A program made the position numbers and the translations under genes. Of a DNA stretch of 64,000 nucleotides, positions 21,345 to 34,021 are shown in pieces. The number at the start of each line of letters is the position of its first letter. Position 1 is the stretch's first letter. Below the pieces are notes generated by a model that saw only the letters and a program-made list of their open reading frames with translations, was not told where the DNA came from and did no database searches. This stretch comes from Owenia fusiformis. Lineage: Eukaryota > Annelida > Polychaeta > Sabellida > Oweniidae. The stretch is from the NCBI GenBank assembly GCA_903813345.2, contig CAIIXF020000005.1:40179375-40243374 (forward strand). The letters are read 5' to 3'.

Positions 21345-24300
21345 CTAGGAGAGTAAACTTATGGGTGCCTGGGCCTCACCGGATGTCTGCCATAGATGAT
21401 TGGAGAGCTTTTTGCTTTGTTCAAGTGCAAATTCTGGTGTAACCTGGCCCATATGCATACATATCAGTTCATAACAATGCACAGTCCGTTGCACAGCACT
21501 GGGGAAACACTGCCTAACCAGTCCTCTGTAAAATACAAAGCAATGATTTTTTGTTACATGGGTTTTGAAATGGCTCTTAATAAATATTGTGGCATTGTCA
21601 AAATCTCTATTTCTTTGCTATTTGATTTTTTCCAACTTTCTCAAAATGGTGAAAAGAGCAAAATTAACCATGGTTGCAGCATCTATCAATGTCTATCTAT
21701 CATCTATGGAAACTTTGAAATAAGAATTGATCTAAGAAATAATAGTTATAATAAGAAATCTATAAGGGATACTAATCAAAACATAAATAAATCAACCTTG
21801 CAAAATGTTTTAAGTCCTAAGCAAAGTTTGAAAATTATATTTTATAATTCTAATCTTTTTTCTTATTTAAAAAGTTGTTTTTGAAAAAAAAACAATTAAA
21901 AAACACATTTTGTAGTTTTTGAAAAAAAAAGTTTCACAAATCAGATCTCTTAGAGTAAGACCACAATACATGCACATATAAGCCCAAAGTGTTTAAACTT
22001 TTCATGGGTCCTTTAAAGCAGATATGAAATAGTATTTTTAACCTAAAGGAATCAATATAATTTTTTGATGAATGTATTTTGACATGTTTTCTCATCAGTA
22101 GTGTGAAAACTATTTCACTCTAACGATTGTTATAGTCGCTTAATAAACAATATTCGAATTGGTTGTGACGTTATTGGCCCCCACGTGATCTCTCACTGGT
22201 CCCCACGTGGTCCGTTTTGGTCCATCAGATCATGACGTCATAATGCCAAAATGTTTTGTTATTTGTTTACACAGCAATCCTATGGTTGCCGTGACGTTGT
22301 GATTACTAAGGAACCAATAAACCAAAGCTATATTTTGTATATGACTAATCACGTGGGGGCCAATTTGATTGATCAGTTAGTTTGATTTCGTTATTTATGA
22401 CAGTTAGCAGTTATCTAACATTTATTTCATAATGGCTATCGCAAGAACTCTACGTTGGGCTTACAATGGAGAAAACCACATTTTTGTAGCTGCAAGTTGA
22501 GAAAAGCTATTTCAGTTGTCCTTTAAGGATGCAAGAAGGTATTTGAACTGAAAACTTTACCTGTAGAAGTTACCTGCCAATATACCAGGGGGAATACTAT
22601 TTGGATTACCATGGAATGGATGTTGCACACTCAGACTGTGACCCTGCAGTACAGAAACAAAAAAAATTTTTACTTACACATCAAAAATTTACTTATGGTG
22701 AATAATGTGCTACTCAAAAGGTATGTGTATTGTGTATCCGCTATTCTTAATGTACATGTATATAGTTAAAATGGTGTTCTAATACATTTGTTGTGACCAA
22801 TGAAATAAGAATGGAGCTCATAATGTAGAGACATGCAGGCCCGTAAGACACTTTTCTCCAATGGGTTTTTTTCCTCGTAAATCAAAGTGCACAAGTCAGA
22901 GGGGGGGGGGGTCAGTTACTCTCTATATTAAGGCCAATCAGCCTATTTGTCAGCCTATTTTGTAGTATTTTATTGTTTTCATATTGTTTTTAGACTAAAC
23001 ATTGTATGAGCAATTTGGAGAAACATTGTAATGTGGAGGGTGAACTAGAAGGCAATAGAATCAATTTAAAGAAATTCTGATTTTTTAATCATTTTTTTCT
23101 TAGAGGAGCGAGTGGGCAGCACAGGAAAACTTTACTAATTCAAGATGCTGTCTGGTTAATTCTGAGCATTTTTAATGTGTTTGAGTAAATAAATGCTTTA
23201 GTTTTTGGGATGCGGTGTCAGAATTGTTTATGATTTCATTATGTCACTTGGTGATTTCTGGGCACTTTTAAAGTGTTTAAAATTAACAAATGCAACTTCC
23301 AACCATTCCCAATTGTTTTGTGGGGGTGTGAGGAGTGCTCCCCCGAGAAAATTTTACACTTTTTAGATGCTATTTGGTGCTTTCTGGTAGGGATGGGACG
23401 GTTCGTTTCGGTTCGGTTCGGTTTTTCGGATCATCAGCCGTCGGTTCGGTTTTTTTCGGTTCGGTTCATTCATTTTAAGGATTTGTATTGATTGACATGA
23501 TTAGCTGCTTTGTCTCTGACTTCACTGCTGACTGTCACTTTCTTTTAATACAACCAATAAAATAACTAATTTATGCTTGTAGAAACCTTTATTCTGTGAT
23601 GCGTTTTTTACAGAGGAAGTCATAATTGTGTAAGTTTAGTGAGTTTACACTTTCATGTTTTTCTTTAGAAAAACTAATATGTCCACTGCTTCTGGTTTCA
23701 ATTGGGCCCTTTGGGCTGTTACAATGTCACCAGCCGTCGAGAAGACCCTTTCACTCGGGACCGATGTATAGATGGAATTTTATGTTATAGTATTTCATGA
23801 AAAATACATATTATTTAGAATACACGACTAAAGAATATAGTACCAGGGACCACATGATTGATTACCGAGGGATACGAATACGCGGATATGAAATGAATCT
23901 AGTAAACGAGTGAGCTAGCAACAGACAAGACAGACAAGGTAGGGACTAGGAATATCAAAAATGTTGCTGTAAAACAGTGTTTTTAACTGTTTTATTGATA
24001 CTTGACCAATGAAATATTAATCCGAAAATTTTACAATTTTAAGATGCTATTTGGTGCTTTCTGGTCACTTTCAAAGTGTATGAGTCAATAAAAAAGATTA
24101 ACAATTTTTTTTAAAAAATGTTTTATTTTATTTTTTTGGGGGGAGGGTTCCCGAGGGGGAAGTTGGATGAGGATGCCAGAGGGGGAGCAAGTGTTAGTCC
24201 CCCAAAAACATTGACTATATTAAGGAGCTATTTGATGATGTCTGGGCAATACAATGCATAAAATAAATTCAGAACTTTTCAATTGTTTCATGGCAAAATT

Positions 24301-27300
24301 CCCTTAAACTTGAATATTCATCAGTTTTAGTGGTTCACTTTTCATATTACCCTTATGTATCTGATAGTTAAACAAATTAAAATATGTCCAGTAAAAGAAA
24401 ATATTATCTGCCCAACACAAGAAAAGATATTTCCATTTTTGTGATTTTACAACATGGCGAATCTCCCCAACCTAGAAGTCACATTTTCAAAGAAAAGTTT
24501 TTCAAAGTTGATAAACTCTTCAAAACCACATTTCTAGATATAATTTTACATGTAGATTCCAAATATGACACCAGTTTGACTGAATTTTTAATGATGTAAA
24601 TCAAGATTATTTCTACATGCATCTGGGATATTGTTTTGTGGGGGTGTGAGGGGTGGCCCACTCCCACTAGAAAATTTTACAATTTTAAGATGCTATTTGG
24701 TGCTTTCTGGGTACTTTCAAAGTGTATGAGTCAATGGAAAAAAAATAATTAAAAAAAAAATTTCCCAAATTTCTTTTGGGGGGTGTCAGAGGGGGGTCGC
24801 ATCGCACCCCCCCCCCTATCTGACGGACATGACATGATCTTTGGAATATAACATACCTACAAGAACAACATGATTTTCTGTACTTACTGTAGGGTCCTCA
24901 AACCATACAAAGTATGAGTAGTGAAAGTCCCCCTCTTGGAGCCCCATTGATGTAATACCATTTTGTAACTTTCTCTGCATCCAGTGAACCATCTCCCATA
25001 CCTATATCAAGCAAACAGTTAGGTATTAAACAAACAACAAAGTATTAAACAAGCAACTAAGTTTTAAACAAACATCAATTACCAACTTACATATAATGCA
25101 CCCTAAATTGTAAAATTCAAGTTTTTATCCAAATATAAAAAGATTTAAGTTCTTATATGACGAGAAAATCAGCAGTCATATATTGCATCATAATACTTTT
25201 TATTCCTTAATATTTGCAAATACCTTTTTCTTGAGCACTTTCCCCATATCTCCCCTCTCCATGTCAGATTCTGGATCATCTGCCGAGACATTGATGGATG
25301 GGACTGTTATCTGATTGGTCATTCTATCAACATATATAAAGTGCACAAGGCCAGGGAAGTCCTCTAGATAAGTGCATCAGGTTAAGGAACACAGAGAGCA
25401 AACTCGCAACAAAGGGAAACAATTCAAACATGCAAAATGTCACCACCTATCATTTGTTACAGATGCAGAATGCCAAACATTGACCACTCATCACTCTCCA
25501 CAAAAAAGTTGGAGACTAAAATAATATGTCAACACTTATAGTGGTTACATAAAAACTATAATTAAGGGAAATCAGTCCCTTATCGGAATCAAACATATGA
25601 CCTCTTTAGCACCCCAAATGTAGTGAAGCCCAATGGTGCTTCATCTGGTGAATATTGTATGGTGAATATGGGGCAGTAACAACTTGTGTGAACCCTAATT
25701 CTTCAAGAGTAGTATGGGCAGTTTGAGGAGTGGGAAGGAGCATAGCCATAATGGAGGAAAACTCCACGCTATCTTGAGTCATGATTGTGACTTTGAGAGT
25801 CTGACGAATGATATGAAAATAGAGCAAAGTACACTCGTATATCACAATACAGAAGTTACTATAGAAACTAAAGTTAGAAGTATTTGAAAATATAAAAATC
25901 ACAGAAATATCATAATAATATGTCCACCAAATAGGTATTAATTAGCCATACTTTTGGATCAAGCAAAATTTGAAATCATTTTTATTTTACTTGACCCGCT
26001 ACGCCATTTGTCATGTTGCTATAGTAACAATAATTATCCATTGTGACATCACATGACAATGAGACTGTTTTATCCAACCCAAAATCACAATCCCCATTTA
26101 CCTTGAAAATTTCAAGTAAATTGGTTGAAAAATAATGAAATGACAGATACTTAGTGATCACCCTGTATGACCAAAAATAAAATTTCATTTTAAAAAATAT
26201 TTGACAATAAGTGAAGTCTCATCTTTCGATACAATAATAGTCCCCAAAAATGAAAAGGAATCACATGTCTACACCAGTCACTGAAAAATGGGCAGATGTT
26301 AAAATTTTGCCAAGGTCATTTTTGATCTAGTAACTCCAAAATTTGGTAAGATCCACATATAACCATTAATAATACTATACCTTATTTAAGATATGAATTA
26401 ATTGATTGAATGGTTCCTTGAAATTTTGGCAGCAGGAAATATTTCTATTTTATCTAAAACCAATTGACATGACATGGCCTGACCTTGATATGACCTGACA
26501 CACTCAGTTTTTAACCAAGTGACTTCAATGGTGCAACAAAAAGGATATGTTGTCATAGTGATGTTCCTTTGAGCCTTGACAACCAAGTAGTCTGTGTAGT
26601 CACGAAGATGTTGTTGCATCATCTTTTGTATAAACAACATGTTATCGTGTAAGTCTGGATCAAGGTTGGCGGGTGAATTGAGATATAGTTTCCGGAATAA
26701 TTGTAGCAGGCTTTTATATGTGGCATTCACATTATTCTCCAGCCTGAAAACGTATTTATTTGCAAATATTTTTACAGATTCAATCTAATTTGCAATTTGT
26801 ATTATATAACATTATATTATATAACATCTGTTTTAATATTTTGTCAATTTTAATTGAAATTTCTCCATCTATTTTCAAGTTTTTTAAATCAACTTTGTAC
26901 TATTTATTGATATCAAAATTAACACAATAAAATTGCAAACCTATATATCAAAATAGGTTTTAGAAAAATAACAAGCAAAAAATAGAAATGCTAGAAACCT
27001 TTTGTTTAGGACACCCAGTTTAAAATATGAGAAACCCTTACTCTCATACTAATGCCGGATCCATGTAGCAGATCTTCATTTTACGCTTCATTTTATCACA
27101 AATTTTTAGAGGCCCTCTAGAAAGGGCTTTGTCTTATCATGAACACTGGTAGAGGATTTTTCCCCAAAAAGGTATTTGAGAAAAGTGACTTTTTTCACCT
27201 ACTGTATAAGTGTGAACTACAAGTGAATATATTGTTTCTGGATTTTGAAAAGATAACATATAAAGATGATACTCCATTAAGTAAATACTTACACAGGGAT

Positions 27301-30300
27301 CATCTCAGCCTTGTTTTCTTCCAGATGTATTAGGATACCATGCTTTTTACACAGGTCCCAACGACCAGACAGCTCACGCAATCTCTTCTCAAAACCCTGT
27401 GCATAAATGAACGAGACAATCATACATTTATGAAGGTAATAGGTTACATACAATAAAACCTGAGTTAGTGAACACATCTCTCTAGTGAACACCTATCAAC
27501 AGTGAACATTTTCTTTTGGCAAAACCTTTTTCACCCATTGACTCCCATGTTCAAGTACAATCATATAGTGAACACTACCTACTGAGAACAGTGAACACAA
27601 AATCATATACGAGTATATCACTACACACAGGTTTTGCTGTACTTATGTAAATTTTGTTATAAATGATTTTAGGTACAAGCAGGGTTCGCTCTGACCCAAC
27701 TACAAATATGTAAGGTGATTTCAGCATGTAATACCTGTTCCAACCATTCCAACTCACCTTCGCCTTCTTCAATGCTTCACTTAGCTTTCTTATATTACTA
27801 TCAATCATATCATAGGCGGGTTTACCACTTCCAATATCATGTCTGTTGCCCTGGAGTATGGCCTTCAGCACTGCCAGCATCTGACAGATCAAAGTTGCCT
27901 TCTTACAGTGGGGCATCTAAAACCAACAAATTATAATTTATGTGATCTTACAATCTTAAATGGACCCCAGCAATAACAAGCTAGAGTGTTTTAAGACAGT
28001 TGATCAAGAAAACTAAAAACCTGTAAAGTCATCCATGTTCTTCCTTTGGAGGTGGTACGTCAAAGTAACTAGATGGGGAGCAGTGATATGACAGCAACCT
28101 ACCTCACTAACAAGCACCAACACTATGCCAGGGGTAATATGGAGACAATGTAGCTGGTGGGGAGAATATTGACAGTTCTGGCTCCTGATAAACACAACCT
28201 TGGTCTTGTAGTCTCCATCATCCTGGTAACTAGGAGACAGGGCAGTGGCGTCATCTATTGAGCTGTCAGCCATTTGAAGAGAATCAGTGTCCAGATGGAT
28301 GGGAGACAATACATCTGTGTTCATTGGATCCTAAATACAAATATATAACACCAAATGCACATCTCATATCTTATGTTCTATGAACCATAATTTAGTTGCT
28401 TTTGAGGCCAGGACAAATGCCAAGGTGTCACATATATGCACATGTTATTCCATTTGGCTGGTAAAAAGCCAACTTTTGTAAACGTATTTAAGTTAACAAC
28501 CATTTTGCACGGAGTAGTTTATTTGTCTCAAAGATTAAGCAGCTTTTAAGTTATAATATTCATTGCGCTAAACTCTTGATATTTCTTAGCAAAATGTCAT
28601 TCTCCATTTCCGTCCCAAAATTAGATGTTCTCACCCAGTGTTACCCCTAAACTGGATACATGATATTATGGATGATACCTGAGTGGTTCCTTTTGAGGTT
28701 GGTGTTGATGCCTTAAGTGCGTTGAAGTCTTCTTTTGCCACATCAGTTGTTAACTTCTTGACATGTGCTTGATCAGGGTTTGCTTCATCAGTCTCCCACG
28801 GCACATCACTGGGACCTTCTCTCTTGGCTGGGCTCATTGGAGTAGACCTTGAGCTGAAATACTACAAAATACATTTACATGCTTATTCAATCAATATTAA
28901 TAATATTATAATGGTCATCACCATTTATGGTCATATTTCAACATTAATGAGTGCTGACCATAAAATGAAGTAGTTGACAAACAAGCCCTGCAAATCATTT
29001 GGACTATGGACAGCAGATGTACATGTCATCAATTTTTAATTGAAATTGCAAATAAAAAATCTAAATTGCAAACTTTGGTGGCCTCTTGTAGTGAAAGGAA
29101 ATGTTAATGATTTGCAGAGTATTTGTTCATATCGTGTGATTAAATTTGTTCCAATCGACACATGAAAGTCCAAACGAATGAGACCACAATCTCAAAAGTT
29201 TTGCACAAAATTCTATATGTATTCAATAATGATAACAGAGATTTTGCAAGTGCCCATTACCACTTAATAATATCCACAAATGAAAGAAAACAATACAACC
29301 GCAATATAACATTTTTGTTGCGATTAAAATACAATCTCCTTCACCTGCTCTTGCTCACTATCTGTGCTGGAATTCTCCATGTTTGAAAGGGCACTCTCAT
29401 ATGTATACACCTTCTTTATGTCAACAGGGGCTGTGTGCTCTGCTTGGTTGGATAGGGGGCGGGGACTGCGAAATGACACAGAAAATAGGTCCTCCAAAGT
29501 ACGTCGTCTAGGGAACATCTGCTGTACTAGTAAGATTTTGAGTAAGATATCTGCAGCCTGGAGCTCACTGGAGTTACGACTAAATAAACATGAACACTAA
29601 ATAAACAAAATACTTTACATGTACATTTTAATGAGATTATAGTTCAAACATGTCTTGTCATTCACCCTCCTACCCAATTAATTTCCCCTGATTTGTTTAA
29701 ATGGAAGAGGAGAAAGGTGGGGCAGTCCAAGAGCTTCGTAGAATTTTGTATTGAGAAAAGGACTCAATTATAAAATATAAGTATAAAGTATTTTCATTGA
29801 CTGTTTGAGAGTACAGTGTAATTTGAATTTTTTTTAAATCTTCACTTCTGCAGTATATCATGCATTTTATATTATAGTTAACTTACATTGAGTAAAGTGC
29901 CAATAGTTTACAGTTGACCAGCAATAAAGCATGTTGAACTTGTCTGTCCATCGTCTTTGCCTGAGTAACCACAGTCTCTAGAAGTTCTATGCACTTCGCA
30001 TTCAAACTGGCATTTACATGAAGACGCTCTATGGCCTGTAATATGAATACCACACTCTGATGAAACATTGAAACAAAATGTTTGGGAGGCATTTCCATTA
30101 CAGTGGTGTTTGATATACACACAAAAGTTGGCATCATTATCAATTGACTATTACATGTATGGGCAGTGTAAATCATCAAACTTGAGATAAATATAAATTG
30201 AGATATTTATTTACCTCTACAAGGAAGCATTGTTCCTCCTCAGCCAGTCGTATCCAGGTCTCCAGGAGGTCTGAGAGAAAGTTCCATCTGCACAACCTCT

Positions 30301-31998
30301 CATTGCTGTGGTCAGGGTGAATTCTGAAAATGAATACACAAAATAAAGGGCCATAGATAGCCACATATGACCAATAATCATGGACTACACATTTTATTAA
30401 ATATTCTATATTCTCAAGTATCAGGTATGCTATATTATTTGGATATATAAACTGAACTGTATTAAAAAACAACAAGGTGTATTGTACATACAACAATTAA
30501 AATCAAAGAATGTGAAAAATGTGTGATAATAGATTTACCCAGCATACCTACATTTATCACATGCTCTGTAAAATTCCAGTAATCTGATTGGTTGATTACT
30601 GTGTGAGTTTTCCCGTCTCACACGTTACTAGAGGCAACCAGTGATGATCAATAGCAATGATATGACGTCACTGATTATATCACTTCTAACTAAGGAAAAC
30701 AATATGACGTCATACTATTTCACAAACAAGTACGAATACAACGATATGACGTCATATTGTTTCAAAGCGAAATCAAAAATTATAATAGTTACCAGAAGTA
30801 CACGGGGTACTGAACACAATCATAACTGACCAAATCAAAATGCTTCAAAATTCCTAGACATGTGATAAAATCGTCATCACACGTTTCAGCTTATGTGATA
30901 CAGGAAATATTCCACTCGGGTAACAATGTATCACCACTCAAGCTTCGCTTTCGTGGATGATACAGTATTACCTTTCGTGGAATATTTCCTGTATCACATG
31001 CTGAAACGTGTGATAACTGATAGTACATGTATAACTACAGTATTCGGTTCCATATTTTCATAACAAGAAAACATTCAAATCAATCTGTCAGTTTGTCTGA
31101 AAATGTCCCAATGACAAAAATGAGATTGTGCTACTCGCCATTTAGAAAGTATTTCTAAATTTACTCACGCTGCTGTATCAGGTCCATAGAGGAATGTCAC
31201 AAGTCGATGAAATACCAACAGTTTCCGATGCATCATTGTCTCATCTTCATCGTCATCTCCATTCACTCCTATGTAAATCTGGTCTTCAAACTGTTTCAGT
31301 ATGAATGTAATGCCATTCTCAAGTCTTATAGAAGAATACGGGTTCTTAAGGTGGTTAATCATGGAGATTTGAGATGCCACCAGGGGGAGCATGAGTTGCA
31401 CAAGGATGTTAGGATCAATGGCTCCCTCTATTTGTGATGTCTGAAAGGAAAAATATCAGATGTGAAAGTGAAACAAAGCACATCTTGAAAAGGGCTAAAA
31501 CAATAAAAGACTTTGATGCCAAACATATTTTTCAATGCTAAAAAAATTGCTCACTAAGAAGTGACATGAAATAAGCAAATCATACATACAGCAAGGGGTA
31601 CATGCATTTTTTAGAATTTATTTGTTTCAGTAACTCAACTTTATACAGAACTTAGTTTAATGTGTGAGAAATATAAGTACATGCATAATTGATTGTACCA
31701 GTTAATTCTGATCCTTATTTTGGTCCATTGTTTTAAATTTAAGTGTTCCAAATAAATTGACCTTTAATTTAAAGGGGGCTTTAAAGAATTTGACCTTGAC
31801 CTTTGGAACCTTGAACATTAGGTACCATCCAAATGTGTGAACCGCAAGATTCTTGGACGAACAAAGTATGATAGTAGAACCTACCTCTATCATACCCTTG
31901 CTAGCTGCTTGCTTGTTGATGTGTAGTCTAAATGGATCATCTGTCCAGAGAAACAGCACATCAACATTTTCCTGACTGAACACTATGACACCTTTCAT
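21345..31998 (-). CDS. HPS1: Hermansky-Pudlak syndrome 1 protein homologue (BLOC-3 subunit)
   Basis: HPS1 pairs with HPS4 as BLOC-3, the exchange factor for Rab32/Rab38 in lysosome-related organelle biogenesis. Coding exons in transcript order: 31885-31998, 31169-31440, 30215-30323, 29887-30035, 29345-29579, 28679-28861, 28103-28330, 27758-27916, 27293-27396, 26549-26743, 25224-25371, 24888-25001, 22561-22643 and 21345-21525. All phases join, giving about 757 residues (human 700). Matching segments include MKGVIVFSQENVDVLFLWTD at the N-terminus, EEEQCFLVEAIERL, VKAQRNITMTTYLEDFPGLV, GLQEGDFHYSYFVWFED and VHCYELICMH near the end. The middle (exons 5-7) is Ser/Pro/Thr-rich and poorly conserved, as in vertebrates. 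One intron (25372-26548) is of the AT-AC class. The gene is tail to tail with the drebrin-like gene and head to head with PCGF1. Confidence 0.95.
22010..22535. mobile_element. Possible MITE in the last HPS1 intron
   Basis: Weak inverted ends (left TCCTTTAAAGCAGATATGAA, right AGCTATTTCAGTTGTCCTTT) enclose sequence with CACGTGG and TGACGTCA motifs. The ends match imperfectly and no target duplication was established. Confidence 0.35.
22830..24830. repeat. Dispersed-repeat block in HPS1 intron 12
   Basis: Three or more divergent copies of a segment with GAAAATTTTACAATTTTAAG and ATGCTATTTGGTGCTTTCTG occur near 23350, 24030 and 24670, separated by G-run sequence. The right edge contains CCCCCCTATCTGACGGACAT. 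A hAT remnant is embedded at about 23390-23990. No autonomous coding sequence remains. Confidence 0.6.
23654..23763 (-). pseudogene. hAT transposase C-terminal (dimerisation) fragment
   Basis: Minus-strand translation reads PSERVFSTAGDIVTAQRAQL followed by PEAVDILVFLKKN. This is the hAT C-terminal dimerisation signature shared by hAT transposases and ZBED proteins. Only about 36 codons remain. Nearby tandem TTCGGTTCGG motifs (about 23400-23465) and GGGATGGGA could be one end of the old element. Confidence 0.7.
25372..26548 (-). other. U12-type AT-AC intron of HPS1
   Basis: The minus-strand 5' site is ACAAC|ATATCCTTTTT, the near-invariant U12 AT-AC donor. The 3' end is TTCCTTAAC (branch consensus, 25381-25389) followed nine bases later by AC|TTATCTAG. 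Joining there restores ITMTTYLEDFPGLV, the conserved HPS1 sequence, whereas the nearby AG (TATCTAG) would lose codons and shift the frame. The human HPS1 gene is known to hold an AT-AC intron. Confidence 0.9.
30641..31018. repeat. Fold-back palindrome and clustered TGACGTCA motifs in HPS1 intron 2
   Basis: Arms at about 30878-30937 and 30957-31017 are inverted copies (core GTGATACAGGAAATATTCCA) separated by about 20 bases. Just left, three ATATGACGTCA motifs occur between 30660 and 30755. It could be a fold-back element with CRE-like sites. No coding sequence is present. Confidence 0.6.
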
Positions 31999-32476
31999 GT
32001 TGGCCTCCTCAAGATTTCAGCATCATTAGTCAAATTTATCTTCACTCTGATCATATATTGGAAATTCTGCAATGTACAGTACATGTATATTATACTTGCA
32101 TTTTTTAAATGTAAGGGTACATTGTATTTGAGGATTTTCTTCCCCTACCAAGGTGGATATCCGTCTACCCACCACACCATGTAGGGTTGATTCTGTCAAT
32201 TTCCCTTGCATGATCACCAGAATAAGACCAAATGCCCCAGTGCCCAATTTATATTTCCTGGGTTGAATTCCTGGGTTGAATTCCTGGGTTTCTTGCGATA
32301 ATTAAAGAATAAAACCAGATCCTACATGGTTGGTGGGTAGGTGGAAATCTACCTACATGAAGGTAGGAGAGGTAAATTACACATCGGTTGAAATCAGTTT
32401 TCCTCAATAATGTGTGACTGATACTTGACAAAAATTTTCCACATAGTGTAGGTGACGGAATATGCACAGAAGTTAT

Positions 32477-32631
32477 CACCAGCGGATCTAGACGGGCGCG
32501 TGGGGGGCGCATGCCCCCCTAAAAAGTCGGAAAATTTGTGTTTTGCCTCATCGCTTTTTACAAAATTTGGCTCTTCGCTCACAGTTATTATCACACGCCC
32601 CCCTTAACACAAAATCCTGGATCCGCCGGTG
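32477..32631. mobile_element. 155-bp MITE with CACC.GCGGATC ends
   Basis: The left end is CACCAGCGGATCTAGA and the right end, in reverse complement, CACCGGCGGATCCAGGAT. The ends are related to those of the element at 2938-3269. A target duplication was not recognised. Confidence 0.5.
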
Positions 32632-32637
32632 CCTACT

Positions 32638-32829
32638 CATGGGCGTAGTGCTATTTTTCTAAGAAGTACGCCACCGCCATGGGAACAAGAGTTGAGTGAA
32701 TCAAAAATCGAGCATTCAGGTCTGGGGGTTCTCCCCCTGGAAAAATTTGAAATTTGGTTGTATTTGGAGTGAATTTGCAACCATCTGGTACGCCTGTGCG
32801 TACCCAGCGCACCGGGCGCTACACCCATG
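32638..32829. mobile_element. 192-bp MITE with CATGGG ends
   Basis: The left end is CATGGGCGTAGTGC and the right end, in reverse complement, CATGGGTGTAGCGCCC. The 5-bp repeat CTACT flanks it (32633-32637 and 32830-32834). Confidence 0.55.
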
Positions 32830-32851
32830 CTACTGTAGTCGCAGGCTATAT

Positions 32852-33347
32852 CAGGGCTGTCAACTTGGGACCACCTGATATGAGTGACTTCAAAATGTTG
32901 GACACCTAAGTCAAAATCTGAACACTTTTGTCCAAATTTTGAACACCTTTGGCCAACTTTTAAACACCTTTGGCCAAAGTTTGAGCACCTTTGCCAAACT
33001 TTGAACACCTCAAATTTTTCGCGCTCGCTACGCTCGAAATGTCGTCAACGGGGGGGGGGGGGGGGGGGGTAGGTACGCAAAATTTCCAATGAACATGCGT
33101 GACACATACGGGATTCGCGTGACAAATCCGAACAAATTGCGTTCGGTTTTTTCCGACGTTCGGATTTTTACCGTATCGTAAACGTATTTCGAAAAAATTT
33201 CTACAGAAATATTTTTGCTTGACAATTGCCAGGTAAAATGCGTATTTTGCGTGACATTTTCTGTCACGCAAAAAAAACTGGCGTGACTTCAAATTCTTCA
33301 GCAAATGCGTGACAAATACGCAAATTGCGGGACAGTTGACAGGCCTG
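32852..33347. mobile_element. 496-bp MITE with CAGG.CTGTCAACT ends
   Basis: The left end is CAGGGCTGTCAACTTGGGAC and the right end, in reverse complement, CAGGCCTGTCAACTGTCCCG. CTATAT flanks it on both sides (32846-32851 and 33348-33353). Inside are degenerate repeats of GAACACCTTTGGCCAA (32910-33010), a 19-20 base G run near 33051 and repeats of GCGTGACAAAT. Confidence 0.6.
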
Positions 33348-33896
33348 CTATATGGACATACAGTATAGGCTACCACAACACCGCTAAAATGCTACCTCAT
33401 GCGATGAACCGCTAAATAAACAGAGTTAACCAGATATAATAAATGAAGTAAATTGAAAGTGAAAGTGGATGCAATTTGAAACTAAAGTATCTGTATATCT
33501 CAAATACAAACCTCTTTATCTCTACTGATTGACGATATCTTGATTAGATGTAAGCTTCTATGTGCATTGGATCATCTTGTCAATCCCTCAGATACCATAA
33601 TTTATGCAACGCAAGACATTTGAAGCAGTTTTAGAGGAAGTTGTGGAGAAATTCAAGAACTTTTAAAATCATATGACAAACTTAGCCTACCTGTCATTCT
33701 GTTCAGATACTTAAAAACTATGATTTATAAGAATTATGACTTAAATTATAATACTATACCATGATTCTCATTTCAATAATTTTATAACCGAGCTTTTGTG
33801 ATCATAGGTAGCATGTTGTAACTAAATAGGATCAAAATAGACAAATATAAACATATGCATTTGGGTTACAGATTGATCAGGTCCCCAAAGGTTCTA

Positions 33897-33906
33897 ACTT
33901 CCGGTT
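33897..33906 (-). promoter_or_regulatory. ETS-like motif upstream of PCGF1
   Basis: ACTTCCGGTT (reverse AACCGGAAGT) lies 116 bases before the proposed PCGF1 start. ETS/GABP sites are common in housekeeping promoters. Function is inferred from motif and position. Confidence 0.3.
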
Positions 33907-34021
33907 GAAAGTTTTCTTTAGATTTCTTTCCATAAACATGATTTTCTTAGATGAGATCTCTCTGTGTCTACTCTAAATCGAGCTTCACATTAACATTATA
34001 CTGTGTTCTACAATCTTCACA

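Noticed and set aside
21396-21884. 162-codon plus-strand frame
   Set aside because: It overlaps the last HPS1 exon in antisense; the minus strand carries the conserved HPS1 C-terminus. AT-rich composition explains the rest.
25363-25371. Ordinary AG acceptor (TATCTAG) for HPS1 exon 11
   Set aside because: It would drop TYLE and the phase would not match; the AC acceptor with the U12 donor and branch site restores the conserved protein.
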